Position numbers and translations under genes: made by a program | The notes under the pieces: generated by a model | Seen by the model: the letters and a program-made list of their open reading frames with translations, nothing else | Told to the model about the DNA's origin: nothing | Database searches by the model: none | Assembly: GCA_043818215.1 (NCBI GenBank) | Contig: JBDRGC010000224.1 | Span: 1-11,306 of the forward strand | Reading direction: 5' to 3' | Length of the DNA stretch: 11,306 nt | Origin: JBDRGC01 sp043818215 | GTDB lineage: Bacteria > Chloroflexota > Anaerolineae > Anaerolineales > UBA11858 | Shown here: piece by piece, positions 1 through 6,066 of the stretch | Layout: every line of letters begins with the position of its first letter | Position numbering within the stretch: the first letter of the stretch is position 1

Positions 1-280
1 CGTTTGTATCCTAACGCGAGCGCCGGTTGAGTAGCGCAGGCACACGTTTTTCGTGCCGGAGCGTACACCTGCACTGCGTGTGGCGCAAGTGTCGAAACCC
101 AGCGGATTAAGGCAAATCAGCTCATTTTCACGCCCCGCTTGGTTTCGACACCGTACCTGCGTTCGGTGCAGGTGTACGGCTCTCCGTCCCTCCGAGCCTA
201 CCCTTCGACCAGCTCAGGACACCGCTCAACCGGCGCTACACTCAAATTTGGAAATGGGCAAGTTATTTAATCACTGTCCC
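1..280 (+). mobile_element. MITE-like element, copy 1 (left end cut off by window)
   Basis: This is homologous to the reverse complement of 6138-6365 along its whole length, and its first 34 bases match 11248-11281 with two mismatches. About 24 bp of the left end lie outside the window. The right terminal repeat (GCAAGTTATTT followed by the outer end CTGTCCC) stops at 280 and is followed by TAA, the expected flank. Compared with copy 2 it carries three extra blocks: 26 nt at 66-91, 26 nt at 149-174 and 24 nt at 202-225. Together these account for the difference between about 304 and 228 bp. It has no transposase and no credible coding sequence, and the short open frame inside it follows repeat sequence only. 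It is probably a non-autonomous, palindromic element moved by a transposase encoded elsewhere. Confidence 0.8.
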
Positions 281-394
281 TAAGCAGACACTTCAAAAAT
301 CTCAGCCCTTTCTGCGGTCGCTGTAGGCATACTTCGCGAAAAGAACTTTTTCAGTGGAGTATTACGATGGCTTGATCAACTCGCCAACCCGCGC
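281..394. other. Spacer between MITE copy 1 and ssb terminator
   Basis: I see no gene, RNA or clear repeat in this short stretch. It lies downstream of the ssb terminator. Confidence 0.4.
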
Positions 395-433
395 AAAAAC
401 AAAGCACCGACTTCGAATCCTTGGCGTGCTTTG
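395..433 (-). terminator. Rho-independent terminator of ssb
   Basis: Reading the minus strand, an 8-bp stem (CAAAGCAC at 433-426 pairing with GTGCTTTG at 407-400) is followed directly by five T (399-395). It lies 23 bp past the ssb stop. The loop is long at 18 nt, so the hairpin is weaker than ideal, but the placement fits. Confidence 0.6.
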
Positions 434-455
434 TGCGCTGCGTGGTAAAAAAACG

Positions 456-815
456 CTACTCTTCTTCGATTATATCCGGATCTTCAGTTTTGCGTTCGAG
501 CATCTGCATCTGGGACGCAATCACTTTGGTGAAGTAACGCGTCTTGCCTTCGGCCTCGTAGCGGTCGGTTTGCAAACGTCCCTCGACGAATACCAGCCTC
601 CCTTTGCCAAGATATTTCTGGCAGATCTCGCCCAACTTGCCCCAGGCCTCCACGTTGAACCAATCGGTGGCTTCTTTGCTTTTGCCATCTTTGGCCTTCC
701 AACGCCGGTCAACCGCCACACTGAAAGTGCAGACATTTTTGCCGGTTGGTGTAACGCGGGTCTCCGGGTTTTTTCCCAGTCGTCCAATGAGTTGTACACT
801 ATTGAGTCCGGGCAT
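456..815 (-). CDS. ssb: Single-stranded DNA-binding protein (short SSB)
   Basis: SSB coats single-stranded DNA during replication, recombination and repair. The 119-residue product begins MPGLNSVQLIGRLGKNPE and contains the OB-fold hallmarks in order: a beta-strand with VQLIGRLG (8-14), FSVAVDRRW (31-39), DWFNVEAWGKLGEI (51-64), and YLGKGRLVFVEGRLQTDRYE (68-87). The start at 815 is chosen over an upstream in-frame start at 914 because AGGAGG lies just before it and homology to SSB begins here. The protein is much shorter than the roughly 160-180 residues usual in bacteria. The linker is nearly absent and the tail reads EDPDIIEEE instead of the DDDIPF-like partner-binding tip. It is a monocistronic unit with its own promoter and terminator. 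The family call is secure. Whether this is the housekeeping SSB or an accessory paralogue cannot be told here. Confidence 0.93.
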   Translation of the reverse strand: MPGLNSVQLIGRLGKNPETRVTPTGKNVCTFSVAVDRRWKAKDGKSKEATDWFNVEAWGKLGEICQKYLGKGRLVFVEGRLQTDRYEAEGKTRYFTKVIASQMQMLERKTEDPDIIEEE

Positions 816-849
816 ATTAATTCCTCCTTGGAGGTAGAATTGTACGCAA

Positions 850-862
850 AGACACAGTGTCT
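850..862. promoter_or_regulatory. Perfect palindrome in the ssb leader
   Basis: AGACAC-A-GTGTCT is a perfect 6-1-6 inverted repeat lying between the predicted ssb promoter and its Shine-Dalgarno sequence. It could be an operator or a leader hairpin. No regulator is identified from sequence alone. Confidence 0.35.
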
Positions 863-941
863 CCGAGCCGCCAAAACACTCATCGTTGTTCTTCGCGGCC
901 TGGCTCCATAGCAACTTTGCGTTTAATAAAGAACTGTTATC

Positions 942-969
942 AGTGTAGCGGAAGTTCCGCGAAAGTCAA
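942..969 (-). promoter_or_regulatory. Predicted sigma-70 type promoter of ssb with internal palindrome
   Basis: On the minus strand TTGACT (969-964) and TACACT (947-942) are separated by 16 bp. The spacer contains the perfect inverted repeat GCGGAA-G-TTCCGC (plus-strand reading, 948-960), which could bind a regulator directly over the promoter. The start codon lies about 125 bp downstream, so the leader would be long. Confidence 0.5.
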
Positions 970-1012
970 GTGTTTTGGTTGCCTCCTCCGCCAAAGGCTG
1001 GTATGCTTGCGT

Positions 1013-1110
1013 GAGGCAAGAGGCAAGAGGCAAGGGGCAAGAGGCATGAGGCAGGAGGCAGGAGGCAGGAGGCAGGAGGCAGGAGGCAGGAGGCAGGAGG
1101 CAGGAGGCGA
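1013..1110. repeat. 7-bp tandem array, unit GAGGCAG (14 units)
   Basis: Fourteen uninterrupted 7-bp units run from 1013 to 1110. The first four end in CAA, one in CAT, eight are identical GAGGCAG and the last is GAGGCGA. The identical middle block suggests recent expansion by slippage. The purine-rich strand is the plus strand. It sits upstream of the deoxynucleoside kinase and directly precedes a second, pyrimidine-rich array. Confidence 0.95.
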
Positions 1111-1222
1111 GTCTCCACTCTCTAGTCTCTACTCTCCAACCCCCAATCTCCAACCCACCAATCCCCAATCTCCAATCTCCAATCCCCAATCTCCAATCCC
1201 TAATCCCTAACCCCTAACCCCC
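1111..1222. repeat. Degenerate 7-bp tandem array, unit AATCTCC / AATCCCC
   Basis: From 1111 to 1222 the sequence is made almost wholly of 7-bp units drifting from CTCTCTA-like to AATCTCC, AATCCCC, AATCCCT and AACCCCT, with one 8-nt unit near 1153-1160. The array ends 10 bp before the kinase start codon, so it occupies the place of the 5' leader and ribosome-binding site. Units resemble the CCCCAAT-type short tandemly repeated sequences described in heterocystous cyanobacteria. Confidence 0.9.
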
Positions 1223-1232
1223 AGACCACCCC

Positions 1233-1892
1233 ATGTACATAGCCATCGAAGGCGGCATCGGCGTCGGAAAGACCACCCTTGCCCGTTTACTCCAATCTGC
1301 ACTTGAATCCGAGTTAGTGCTCGAAGTCTTCGAAGAGAATCCATTCCTGGTCGATTTTTACTCCGGCCGGGAACGGTATGCCTTCCAAACTCAGATATTC
1401 TTTTTGCTTAGCCGCTACCACCAGCAGCGCGCAGTTCCTAAAATGCTGTCTACAAACGCCAATCTGATAGCCGATTACACATTCGAAAAGGACGCTCTCT
1501 TTGCTGGCATCAACCTGGTTGGCGATGAATTTGACGTATATCATGATGTTCATGTGGCCCTGGCCGAGAAAATCCCGCTCCCCGATCTGATCGTCTACCT
1601 GCGCGCCGATACTGATATTCTCATGCAGCGCATAGCCTACCGCGACCGGCTCTATGAGCGCGACATGGAACGAGCCTACATCGATGAGCTTAACCATGCC
1701 TACGAAGAGTTCTTTGGAGATGGGCACAAAGGTGCTCCGGTTTTGACGATAGATACAAACAACCTGAACTACGTCGCCGATCCCGAAGACCTGAGATGGG
1801 TAGAGAACCGCATCCGCCAGATCTTGAAATTGTCCCCCTTCCAGACTGAACTGCCTCTGGAAATCGAGGCTGATGAACGACCCCATACTTGA
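1233..1892 (+). CDS. Deoxynucleoside kinase (dGK/dAK-type)
   Basis: The enzyme phosphorylates a deoxynucleoside to its monophosphate using a nucleoside triphosphate, the first step of nucleotide salvage in the cytoplasm. The 219-residue product has a P-loop GGIGVGKT (7-14), the EEN motif (34-36) that supplies the general base in this family, DYTFEKD (81-87) in place of the DRS-type motif, and an arginine-rich lid around RIAYRDRLYER (133-143). Length is normal for the bacterial dGK/dCK/dAK family (about 205-225). Substrate (deoxyguanosine, deoxyadenosine or deoxycytidine) cannot be fixed from sequence, so no symbol is given. The start follows a heptamer array and has no visible Shine-Dalgarno sequence. 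The MYIAIEGGIG start is where the family fold begins. It appears to stand alone, divergent from ssb. Confidence 0.9.
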   Translation: MYIAIEGGIGVGKTTLARLLQSALESELVLEVFEENPFLVDFYSGRERYAFQTQIFFLLSRYHQQRAVPKMLSTNANLIADYTFEKDALFAGINLVGDEFDVYHDVHVALAEKIPLPDLIVYLRADTDILMQRIAYRDRLYERDMERAYIDELNHAYEEFFGDGHKGAPVLTIDTNNLNYVADPEDLRWVENRIRQILKLSPFQTELPLEIEADERPHT

Positions 1893-2087
1893 GATAGGAC
1901 TTGCGCAGTTCGGTGGTTAGATGATAAGTGATGACCACAAATCACAAAACGCTCTAGCCGCCGTCCTCATAAAATGCTCTAGCCGGAGTCCTTCGCGAAG
2001 CATCCCTGTGAGACGGCGGCGGAGATGCCGCTGGGAGCATCTTTGAGATAGCCCGTCACTTACTTTTTTACCACTACCCGCAGTTCA
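1893..2087. repeat. Palindrome-rich spacer with diverged repeat fragments
   Basis: I see no gene. The region holds a near-inverted repeat (GCCGCCGT near 1960 against ACGGCGGC near 2014), a direct repeat of GCTCTAGCCG, the short hairpin AGATGC-N8-GCATCT near 2023-2042, and TTCGCGAAGCATCCC, which also occurs in the hairpin elements at 4614 and 8780. It looks like a decayed patchwork of interspersed repeats. Confidence 0.5.
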
Positions 2088-2129
2088 AGGTGCGACGCAC
2101 TTTCACCAAAACCTGAGTGCGTCGCACCT
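2088..2129. repeat. 14-bp perfect inverted repeat
   Basis: AGGTGCGACGCACT (2088-2101) and its exact complement AGTGCGTCGCACCT (2116-2129) flank a 14-nt loop. The right arm ends 29 bp before the start codon of the next gene and no T-run follows, so a repeat or operator is more likely than a terminator. Confidence 0.8.
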
Positions 2130-2158
2130 GATTCCAGCTAGAGATTGGACGATCCCCC

Positions 2159-3163
2159 GTGCAAATTACAACCGAAGTCCTGAAAAATTTTGCCGAAACC
2201 ACGGTCGAAAAGCTTACCCGCGTTGACCACAGTATCCTGGCAGCCTACCTCACCGGCTCTCTGGTAACGGAAGAAAACCCCCTATTGGGCGGCACAGCCG
2301 ATATTGATTTGATCTTCATTCATATTGGAGAGCCACAAACCTCGCGGGAAATTTTGCGCCTGACGGATGAAGTCCATCTTGATATTGCCCATCATCCGCA
2401 AAGGGATTACCTCTGGCGGAGGGAACTGCGCGTTCACCCCTGGATGGGACCGGCCATCTCCGAAGCCATCGTCATGTATGACCCTCAGCATTTCCTGGAT
2501 CTTACCCGGGCCAGCGTGCAGGGGCTGTTTCATCAAGCCGACAACATGTTGAAACGCTCTCTGCCGTTGATAGCACATGCCCGTGAGATTTGGCTCAACT
2601 TCCAACTTACATCCCCAGACCCTGGCCCGGAGGCAATTTTCGATTACCTGCGAGTGCTGGGTCGTGCCGCAAACGCGATTGCCCTCTTGGGCGGTGACCC
2701 TCTGACCGAACGGCGCTTTCTGCTGAATTTTCCCGACCGGGTGGAAGCGATTGGCCGCCCCGTAATGTATGCCGGACTCTTAGGGCTGCTCGGTGCGCCC
2801 AGGGTGGATGCAGAAATCCTGGCATCCTGGTTGCCTGCCTGGGAAACCACGCTGGATGCCCTGCCTCAAGTTGGGAGGCATCCCCGCTTACATCCCTATC
2901 GCAAGAGCTATTATTTACAGGCCTTCCAAGCCATTTTGGGCAGTGGACAGCCGCAGAATATCCTTTGGCCCCTTCTGCGTACCTGGACTTTGGCGGCTCG
3001 ATCTCTTCCCGAGAGCGACCCGGTTATTCAAAAGTGGAGAGACGCCTGCCAGCATCTGGGATTGCTCGGTCCCGATTTTGCCGAACGGATCACCGCTTTG
3101 GATGCCTACCTGGCACAAGTGGAAGAGGCCATAGACGCCTGGGCACGGGAAAACGGGGCATGA
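2159..3163 (+). CDS. Nucleotidyltransferase-fold protein of unknown substrate
   Basis: The 334-residue product has the signature of the DNA polymerase beta / antibiotic nucleotidyltransferase superfamily near its N-terminus. It has GS (33-34), the metal-binding pair D48-I-D50 inside ADIDLIFIH, and a likely third carboxylate at D75 (HLDIAHH). All three predicted catalytic acids are present, so it is probably active. The remaining 230 residues look helical, with repeated Leu/Ala-rich stretches and many Trp and Arg, and have no motif I recognise. They may be a substrate-binding helical domain as in aminoglycoside nucleotidyltransferases. The start is GTG at 2159; no other start lies in frame before residue 95 and no clear Shine-Dalgarno sequence is seen. 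It stands alone, with a palindrome upstream and a strong terminator 7 bp downstream. Nucleotidyl transfer is inferred; the acceptor is unknown. Confidence 0.72.
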   Translation: MQITTEVLKNFAETTVEKLTRVDHSILAAYLTGSLVTEENPLLGGTADIDLIFIHIGEPQTSREILRLTDEVHLDIAHHPQRDYLWRRELRVHPWMGPAISEAIVMYDPQHFLDLTRASVQGLFHQADNMLKRSLPLIAHAREIWLNFQLTSPDPGPEAIFDYLRVLGRAANAIALLGGDPLTERRFLLNFPDRVEAIGRPVMYAGLLGLLGAPRVDAEILASWLPAWETTLDALPQVGRHPRLHPYRKSYYLQAFQAILGSGQPQNILWPLLRTWTLAARSLPESDPVIQKWRDACQHLGLLGPDFAERITALDAYLAQVEEAIDAWARENGA

Positions 3164-3169
3164 ACAAGA

Positions 3170-3203
3170 AAGTCGGTTTCTCTGCGGGAGAAACCGGCTT
3201 TTT
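3170..3203 (+). terminator. Rho-independent terminator
   Basis: A 13-bp stem with one T-G wobble (3170-3182 with 3188-3200) and a 5-nt loop TGCGG overlaps the T-run at 3199-3203. It starts 7 bp after the stop of the nucleotidyltransferase gene and is the strongest terminator in the window. Confidence 0.9.
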
Positions 3204-3255
3204 GATTCGGGGTAACTCTTCATCTCACTTCAAGTTTTACAGAATCGGGCAAGGA

Positions 3256-3328
3256 AAGTTGGTAATGGGACACGAAAGTGTCCTTTGGGCCGGACGATGC
3301 ACTCTCGTGCATCACTACCAACCAACTT
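3256..3328. other. Three-way-junction-like structured spacer
   Basis: An outer 8-bp stem (AAGTTGGT 3256-3263 with ACCAACTT 3321-3328) encloses two hairpins: GGACAC-GAAA-GTGTCC (3268-3283), with a GNRA-type tetraloop, and GATGCAC-TCTC-GTGCATC (3296-3313). All three stems are perfect. It lies between the terminator and the kinase remnant. It may be a small structured RNA on either strand or a compact interspersed repeat. I do not recognise it as a known RNA family. Confidence 0.45.
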
Positions 3329-3351
3329 GGCATTGTCAAAGTAGTTACGAT

Positions 3352-3774
3352 TCAGGCTGATTCAAGTCGTGGCAGCGTTACCATTAAAGTGGTTCCCTTC
3401 CCGGGGCCGCCACTCTGCGCCCAAATTCGGCCTCCGTGGAGTTCTGCCATGGCACGCGCAATTGCCAGCCCCAGCCCTAATTCGCCAAAATGGCGGATCA
3501 TGTGGTCTTCCACTTGATAGCATTGATCGAATATATGCTCTACTTTATCGGGGGGAATCCAAATCCCGCTATCTGTTACTTCTATCAATACTTCTTACTC
3601 GCGCGTACTAACGCGCACAGCGATCTCACCGGTGTTATGCGTAAAGCGCACCGCGTTGTTCAGAATATTCACAAAAACGAGTTCTAATTTAGGGTCTGCG
3701 TTGACGAGTATTGGCTCTTTGGGCAGATTGATGGTCAAGGTGTTGCTCTTGGCTTCTGTTGTAGATGCGACCTC
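3352..3774 (-). pseudogene. Decayed histidine kinase, C-terminal ATPase remnant
   Basis: Read on the minus strand from 3774, the frame encodes EVASTTEAK, then PILVNADPKLELVFVNILNNAVRFT (an N-box region), GEIAVRVSTRE, a TAA stop at 3597-3595, and then, in the same frame, EVLIEVTDSGIWIPPDK, the HIFDQCYQVEDH segment, GLGLAIARAMAELHGG (G2 box) and GKGTTLMVTLP before the true end. This is the HATPase_c domain of an orthodox, PAS-type sensor kinase. The dimerisation/phosphoacceptor domain and everything upstream are missing, and another in-frame stop (3777-3775) closes the frame. The G1 motif DxGxG reads DSGIW, losing a nucleotide-binding glycine. A single ancestral GAA-to-TAA change is the simplest reading of the internal stop. 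It is not part of the intact kinase gene downstream, which belongs to a different kinase subfamily. Confidence 0.85.
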
Positions 3775-3885
3775 TTAATAAGCGTTATTATACTGAACTG
3801 CGAGATTTGGAAATCCCGGCTACATTGCTAATCAAACCGGGAATTGCTATGGAAAATGTCCGTTGCGACCATCCCCGCGCCTCAG

Positions 3886-4539
3886 CTATTCGCCATCGAG
3901 ATCTACCAGCCCGTAGCGAATCGCGGTCACCGCGGCTTGGGTGCGGTCGGAGACCCCCAATTTCCTGAAGATTTCACTGGTGTAGTTGCGCACCGTGCCT
4001 TCTGTCAGGAAGAGTTGTTGGGCGATATCTGCATTGGTCAACCCCTGGGACAGAAGCTTGATAATATCGTTTTCGCGCTCGCTCAGTGAGAAGTGGGTGG
4101 GGTGTTTGACGATCTTTTTTTCGCTGGCAACGCTTGATAGCACTTTTCCGGCAATGTTTGGGTCTATGTATGATTTCCCTGCGACTGTCCCTTTGATGGC
4201 GGCGATCAATTCATCGGGGGGTGTGTCTTTCAATAGATAGCCTGCTGCACCGCCGCGAATGGCATCGAAGAGCCACTCGTCATCATCGTAGGTGGTCAGT
4301 ACCAGCACGTGGATATGGGGATACCTGGCGCGTATCTTGCGAGTTGCCACGATGCCGTTCATCACGGGCATTTTCAGGTCCATGAGCACCAAATCGGGCC
4401 GGGATTCAGGAACCAATTCCAGGGCCTCCGCTCCGTCATGGGCAACTCCCGCCACCTCAATGCCAGGATAGGAACTCAGGATTTTGGTCAATCCCTCACA
4501 GACTATCAATTGGTCGTCACAGATCAATACTTTAATCAT
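3886..4539 (-). CDS. NarL/LuxR-family response regulator
   Basis: This is a DNA-binding transcription regulator controlled by phosphorylation. The 217-residue product has a receiver domain (1-120) with the acidic pair D8-D9, phospho-acceptor D54 in VLMDLKMP, T82/T83 and conserved K104. A GerE/LuxR-type helix-turn-helix (150-210) follows, with LSEREND, GLTNADIAQQLFLTEGTVRN and the typical KLGVSDRTQA. All key residues are present. The start at 4539 begins the receiver fold (MIKVLICDDQ) and has AGGA six bases upstream. The open frame extends further, to 4827, but that part only translates repeats. It is encoded downstream of the HisKA_3 kinase on the same strand, separated by about 250 bp of repeats, and is almost certainly its partner. 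Its targets are unknown; the divergent ABC cluster is the obvious candidate. Confidence 0.92.
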   Translation of the reverse strand: MIKVLICDDQLIVCEGLTKILSSYPGIEVAGVAHDGAEALELVPESRPDLVLMDLKMPVMNGIVATRKIRARYPHIHVLVLTTYDDDEWLFDAIRGGAAGYLLKDTPPDELIAAIKGTVAGKSYIDPNIAGKVLSSVASEKKIVKHPTHFSLSERENDIIKLLSQGLTNADIAQQLFLTEGTVRNYTSEIFRKLGVSDRTQAAVTAIRYGLVDLDGE

Positions 4540-4587
4540 GGGGTATCCTAGCGCATTCCGGTAAAAGTGGCACAAGCAATTCTGATC

Positions 4588-4613
4588 TGACCGCCGACCG
4601 CTGAACCAATCAC
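4588..4613. repeat. Left fragment of 7-bp array, split by hairpin element
   Basis: Units of the type GACCGCC / GACCGCT precede the hairpin element at 4614. The same kind of unit resumes after it at 4705, so the element appears to lie inside one array. Confidence 0.5.
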
Positions 4614-4697
4614 CAGTCCACCAAGGTGGACTTCGTGCATTTCGTTGCTGCGACTTTCGCGAAGCATCCCCGAAGGGGAGAAGTCGCCCGACTGCCC
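4614..4697. repeat. 84-bp hairpin repeat, copy 1
   Basis: This copy matches 8780-8856 with about five mismatches over 77 bp, in the same orientation. It holds nested palindromes: TCCACC-AA-GGTGGA at the left end, then GCGACTT paired with AAGTCGC around TCGCGA and CCCC-GAA-GGGG. It has no coding capacity. It is probably a dispersed, non-autonomous repeat; it lies between the kinase and response-regulator genes. Confidence 0.85.
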
Positions 4698-4704
4698 AGG
4701 TGCA

Positions 4705-4788
4705 CGACCGCCGACCGCCATCCGCTGTCCGCCATCCGCCATCCGCCATCCGCTGCCCGCCATCCGCCATCCGCCATCCGCCGTCTGT
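4705..4788. repeat. 7-bp tandem array, unit CATCCGC (12 units)
   Basis: Twelve 7-bp units run without a phase break, starting CGACCGC twice, then mostly CATCCGC with TGTCCGC and TGCCCGC variants, and ending CGTCTGT. The array ends 1 bp from the stop codon of the histidine kinase gene (4790-4792 on the minus strand). Confidence 0.93.
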
Positions 4789-4789
4789 C

Positions 4790-6046
4790 TTATCCCGCAA
4801 TGGCAATAGGGATTGATAGCTGCACACTCGTTCCTTTTGTGGAGTGACTGTGTACTTCCAAATTTCCGCTCATCAGGATGGCGCGTTCTCGCATACCTTG
4901 AATTCCGAGTTTATCGGCGAAATCTACGTTTTGTGGGTCGAAGCCGCACCCGTCATCGCTGATGGTCAATATCAGTGTGCGGTCTTCTGTTTTTAGCTGG
5001 AGAGTCACTTTTTGGGCATCGGCATGGCGGACGATATTTTCCAATGTCTCTTGCGCGATGCGATAAAGGCATTGCTCGACATCGGGAGTAAGTTCTGGGA
5101 GATGGTCTGAAATTTGGCACGACAAAGCAAATTCGGCCCGCGAGGCTGCCTCTGTGGCAAGATTCCGAACCGCAATCATCAACCCCAGGTCTTCCAATTG
5201 TTTGGAGCGCAGGTCTTTGAGCGCGCGACGTGTTTCTGCCAACCCGGAGCGGGTATTCGACAGTGAGTGTTCCAGCATGGCATGGGCTTCTGTTTGCTCG
5301 GATGGCAGCATCAATTTGATGGCTTCCAGGTTGACAGCCTGCCCGCTTAACGTATGCGCCAGGGTATCGTGCAGCTCGCGGGCCAGACGGTTGCGCTCCC
5401 GGCTGGTGGCAAGTTGCTCCAGGGTGTTGGCATGTTGGCCGAGTTTGATATTGGCGCGTACTAATTCTCTGCGCTGTGCCCGCTGCCCATTGACCAGCAG
5501 AGTGACGATATGCCCCACAGTGCCAAAAGCAAAGGCGCGGATCAGCGGCACTCCCAAGATTGGCATAGTTTGGAAGTTGATTTCGCCAATTTGTGGATAC
5601 AAGACAGACATTTCGACGAGGGCAGACGCGAGCACAAATATAACCACGTACCGGAACTCGTATTGCCAGGCAATCAACACCAGGGGTACTAACAGGATTG
5701 GGAGCAGCAGCCAACTGCGGGTGATGGTTATTGACAGGTCCTCTGGGGATTCGGCCAAATAAATCAAGTTGCTGAAGATCGGTATGACCGTAGCGCTGGC
5801 GAGTGCCAGGGGAAGATACCATTGCTTTAGTTTCCTGCGTAGCCAATTCCAGGAGAGATACCCGAATAATGCCAGATTGATCCCAAAATTGACATACGAG
5901 TTAAGCTGCGTTGGTGTGTCTCCTTCCCCCGTTTGTATGGCCGTGAAGATAACCAGAGCGGCGAAATAGATCATCGCGATTCCGGTGAAATAGCGAAATA
6001 TGGGCAGTAATCCGGGTTCGATTGTTCTCTTCATAGGTTTTGGCAT
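4790..6046 (-). CDS. Membrane sensor histidine kinase (HisKA_3 type)
   Basis: This is a sensor kinase of the NarX/DesK/LiaS class that autophosphorylates on histidine and passes the phosphate to a NarL-type regulator. The 418-residue product starts with about six hydrophobic segments (roughly 15-37, 50-66, 78-98, 110-127, 132-150, 160-186) and has no large extracellular domain, so it probably senses something in or at the membrane. A short coiled linker leads to the HisKA_3 box RNRLARELHDTLAHTLSG with H226, the N-box with N337 in LENIVRHAD, the G1 box DDGCGFD (364-370) and the G2 box LGIQGMRERA (380-389). The catalytic core is complete. The start at 6046 gives MPKPMKRT; an alternative Met is residue 5, and neither has a clear Shine-Dalgarno sequence. 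It precedes its likely regulator partner and is divergent from the ABC cluster. No signal is identified. Confidence 0.9.
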   Translation of the reverse strand: MPKPMKRTIEPGLLPIFRYFTGIAMIYFAALVIFTAIQTGEGDTPTQLNSYVNFGINLALFGYLSWNWLRRKLKQWYLPLALASATVIPIFSNLIYLAESPEDLSITITRSWLLLPILLVPLVLIAWQYEFRYVVIFVLASALVEMSVLYPQIGEINFQTMPILGVPLIRAFAFGTVGHIVTLLVNGQRAQRRELVRANIKLGQHANTLEQLATSRERNRLARELHDTLAHTLSGQAVNLEAIKLMLPSEQTEAHAMLEHSLSNTRSGLAETRRALKDLRSKQLEDLGLMIAVRNLATEAASRAEFALSCQISDHLPELTPDVEQCLYRIAQETLENIVRHADAQKVTLQLKTEDRTLILTISDDGCGFDPQNVDFADKLGIQGMRERAILMSGNLEVHSHSTKGTSVQLSIPIAIAG

Positions 6047-6066
6047 CGAAGACAGACATCGTTTGA

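Noticed and set aside
53..283. 76-residue open frame at the left end
   Set aside because: It lies entirely inside MITE copy 1, is rich in Arg/Pro/Ser from palindromic repeat sequence and is not kept in copy 2.
354..911. 185-residue plus-strand open frame
   Set aside because: It is antisense to ssb, whose OB-fold motifs, Shine-Dalgarno sequence, promoter and terminator are clear on the minus strand.
816..914. N-terminal extension of SSB from the start at 914
   Set aside because: The extra residues have no SSB homology, and the start at 815 has an AGGAGG right before it.
1013..1222. CRISPR array
   Set aside because: The repeats are contiguous 7-bp units without spacers, and there are no cas genes in the window.
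2088..2129. Terminator downstream of the deoxynucleoside kinase
   Set aside because: The stem is perfect but there is no T-run on either side, the loop is long and it is about 200 bp from the kinase stop.
4540..4827. N-terminal extension of the response regulator
   Set aside because: It translates the heptamer array and hairpin repeat (runs of MADGGWR type) and overlaps the end of the kinase gene; the receiver domain begins at 4539.
4953..5846. 297-residue minus-strand frame within the kinase gene
   Set aside because: It is an alternative-frame shadow of the HisKA_3 kinase with no recognisable motifs.
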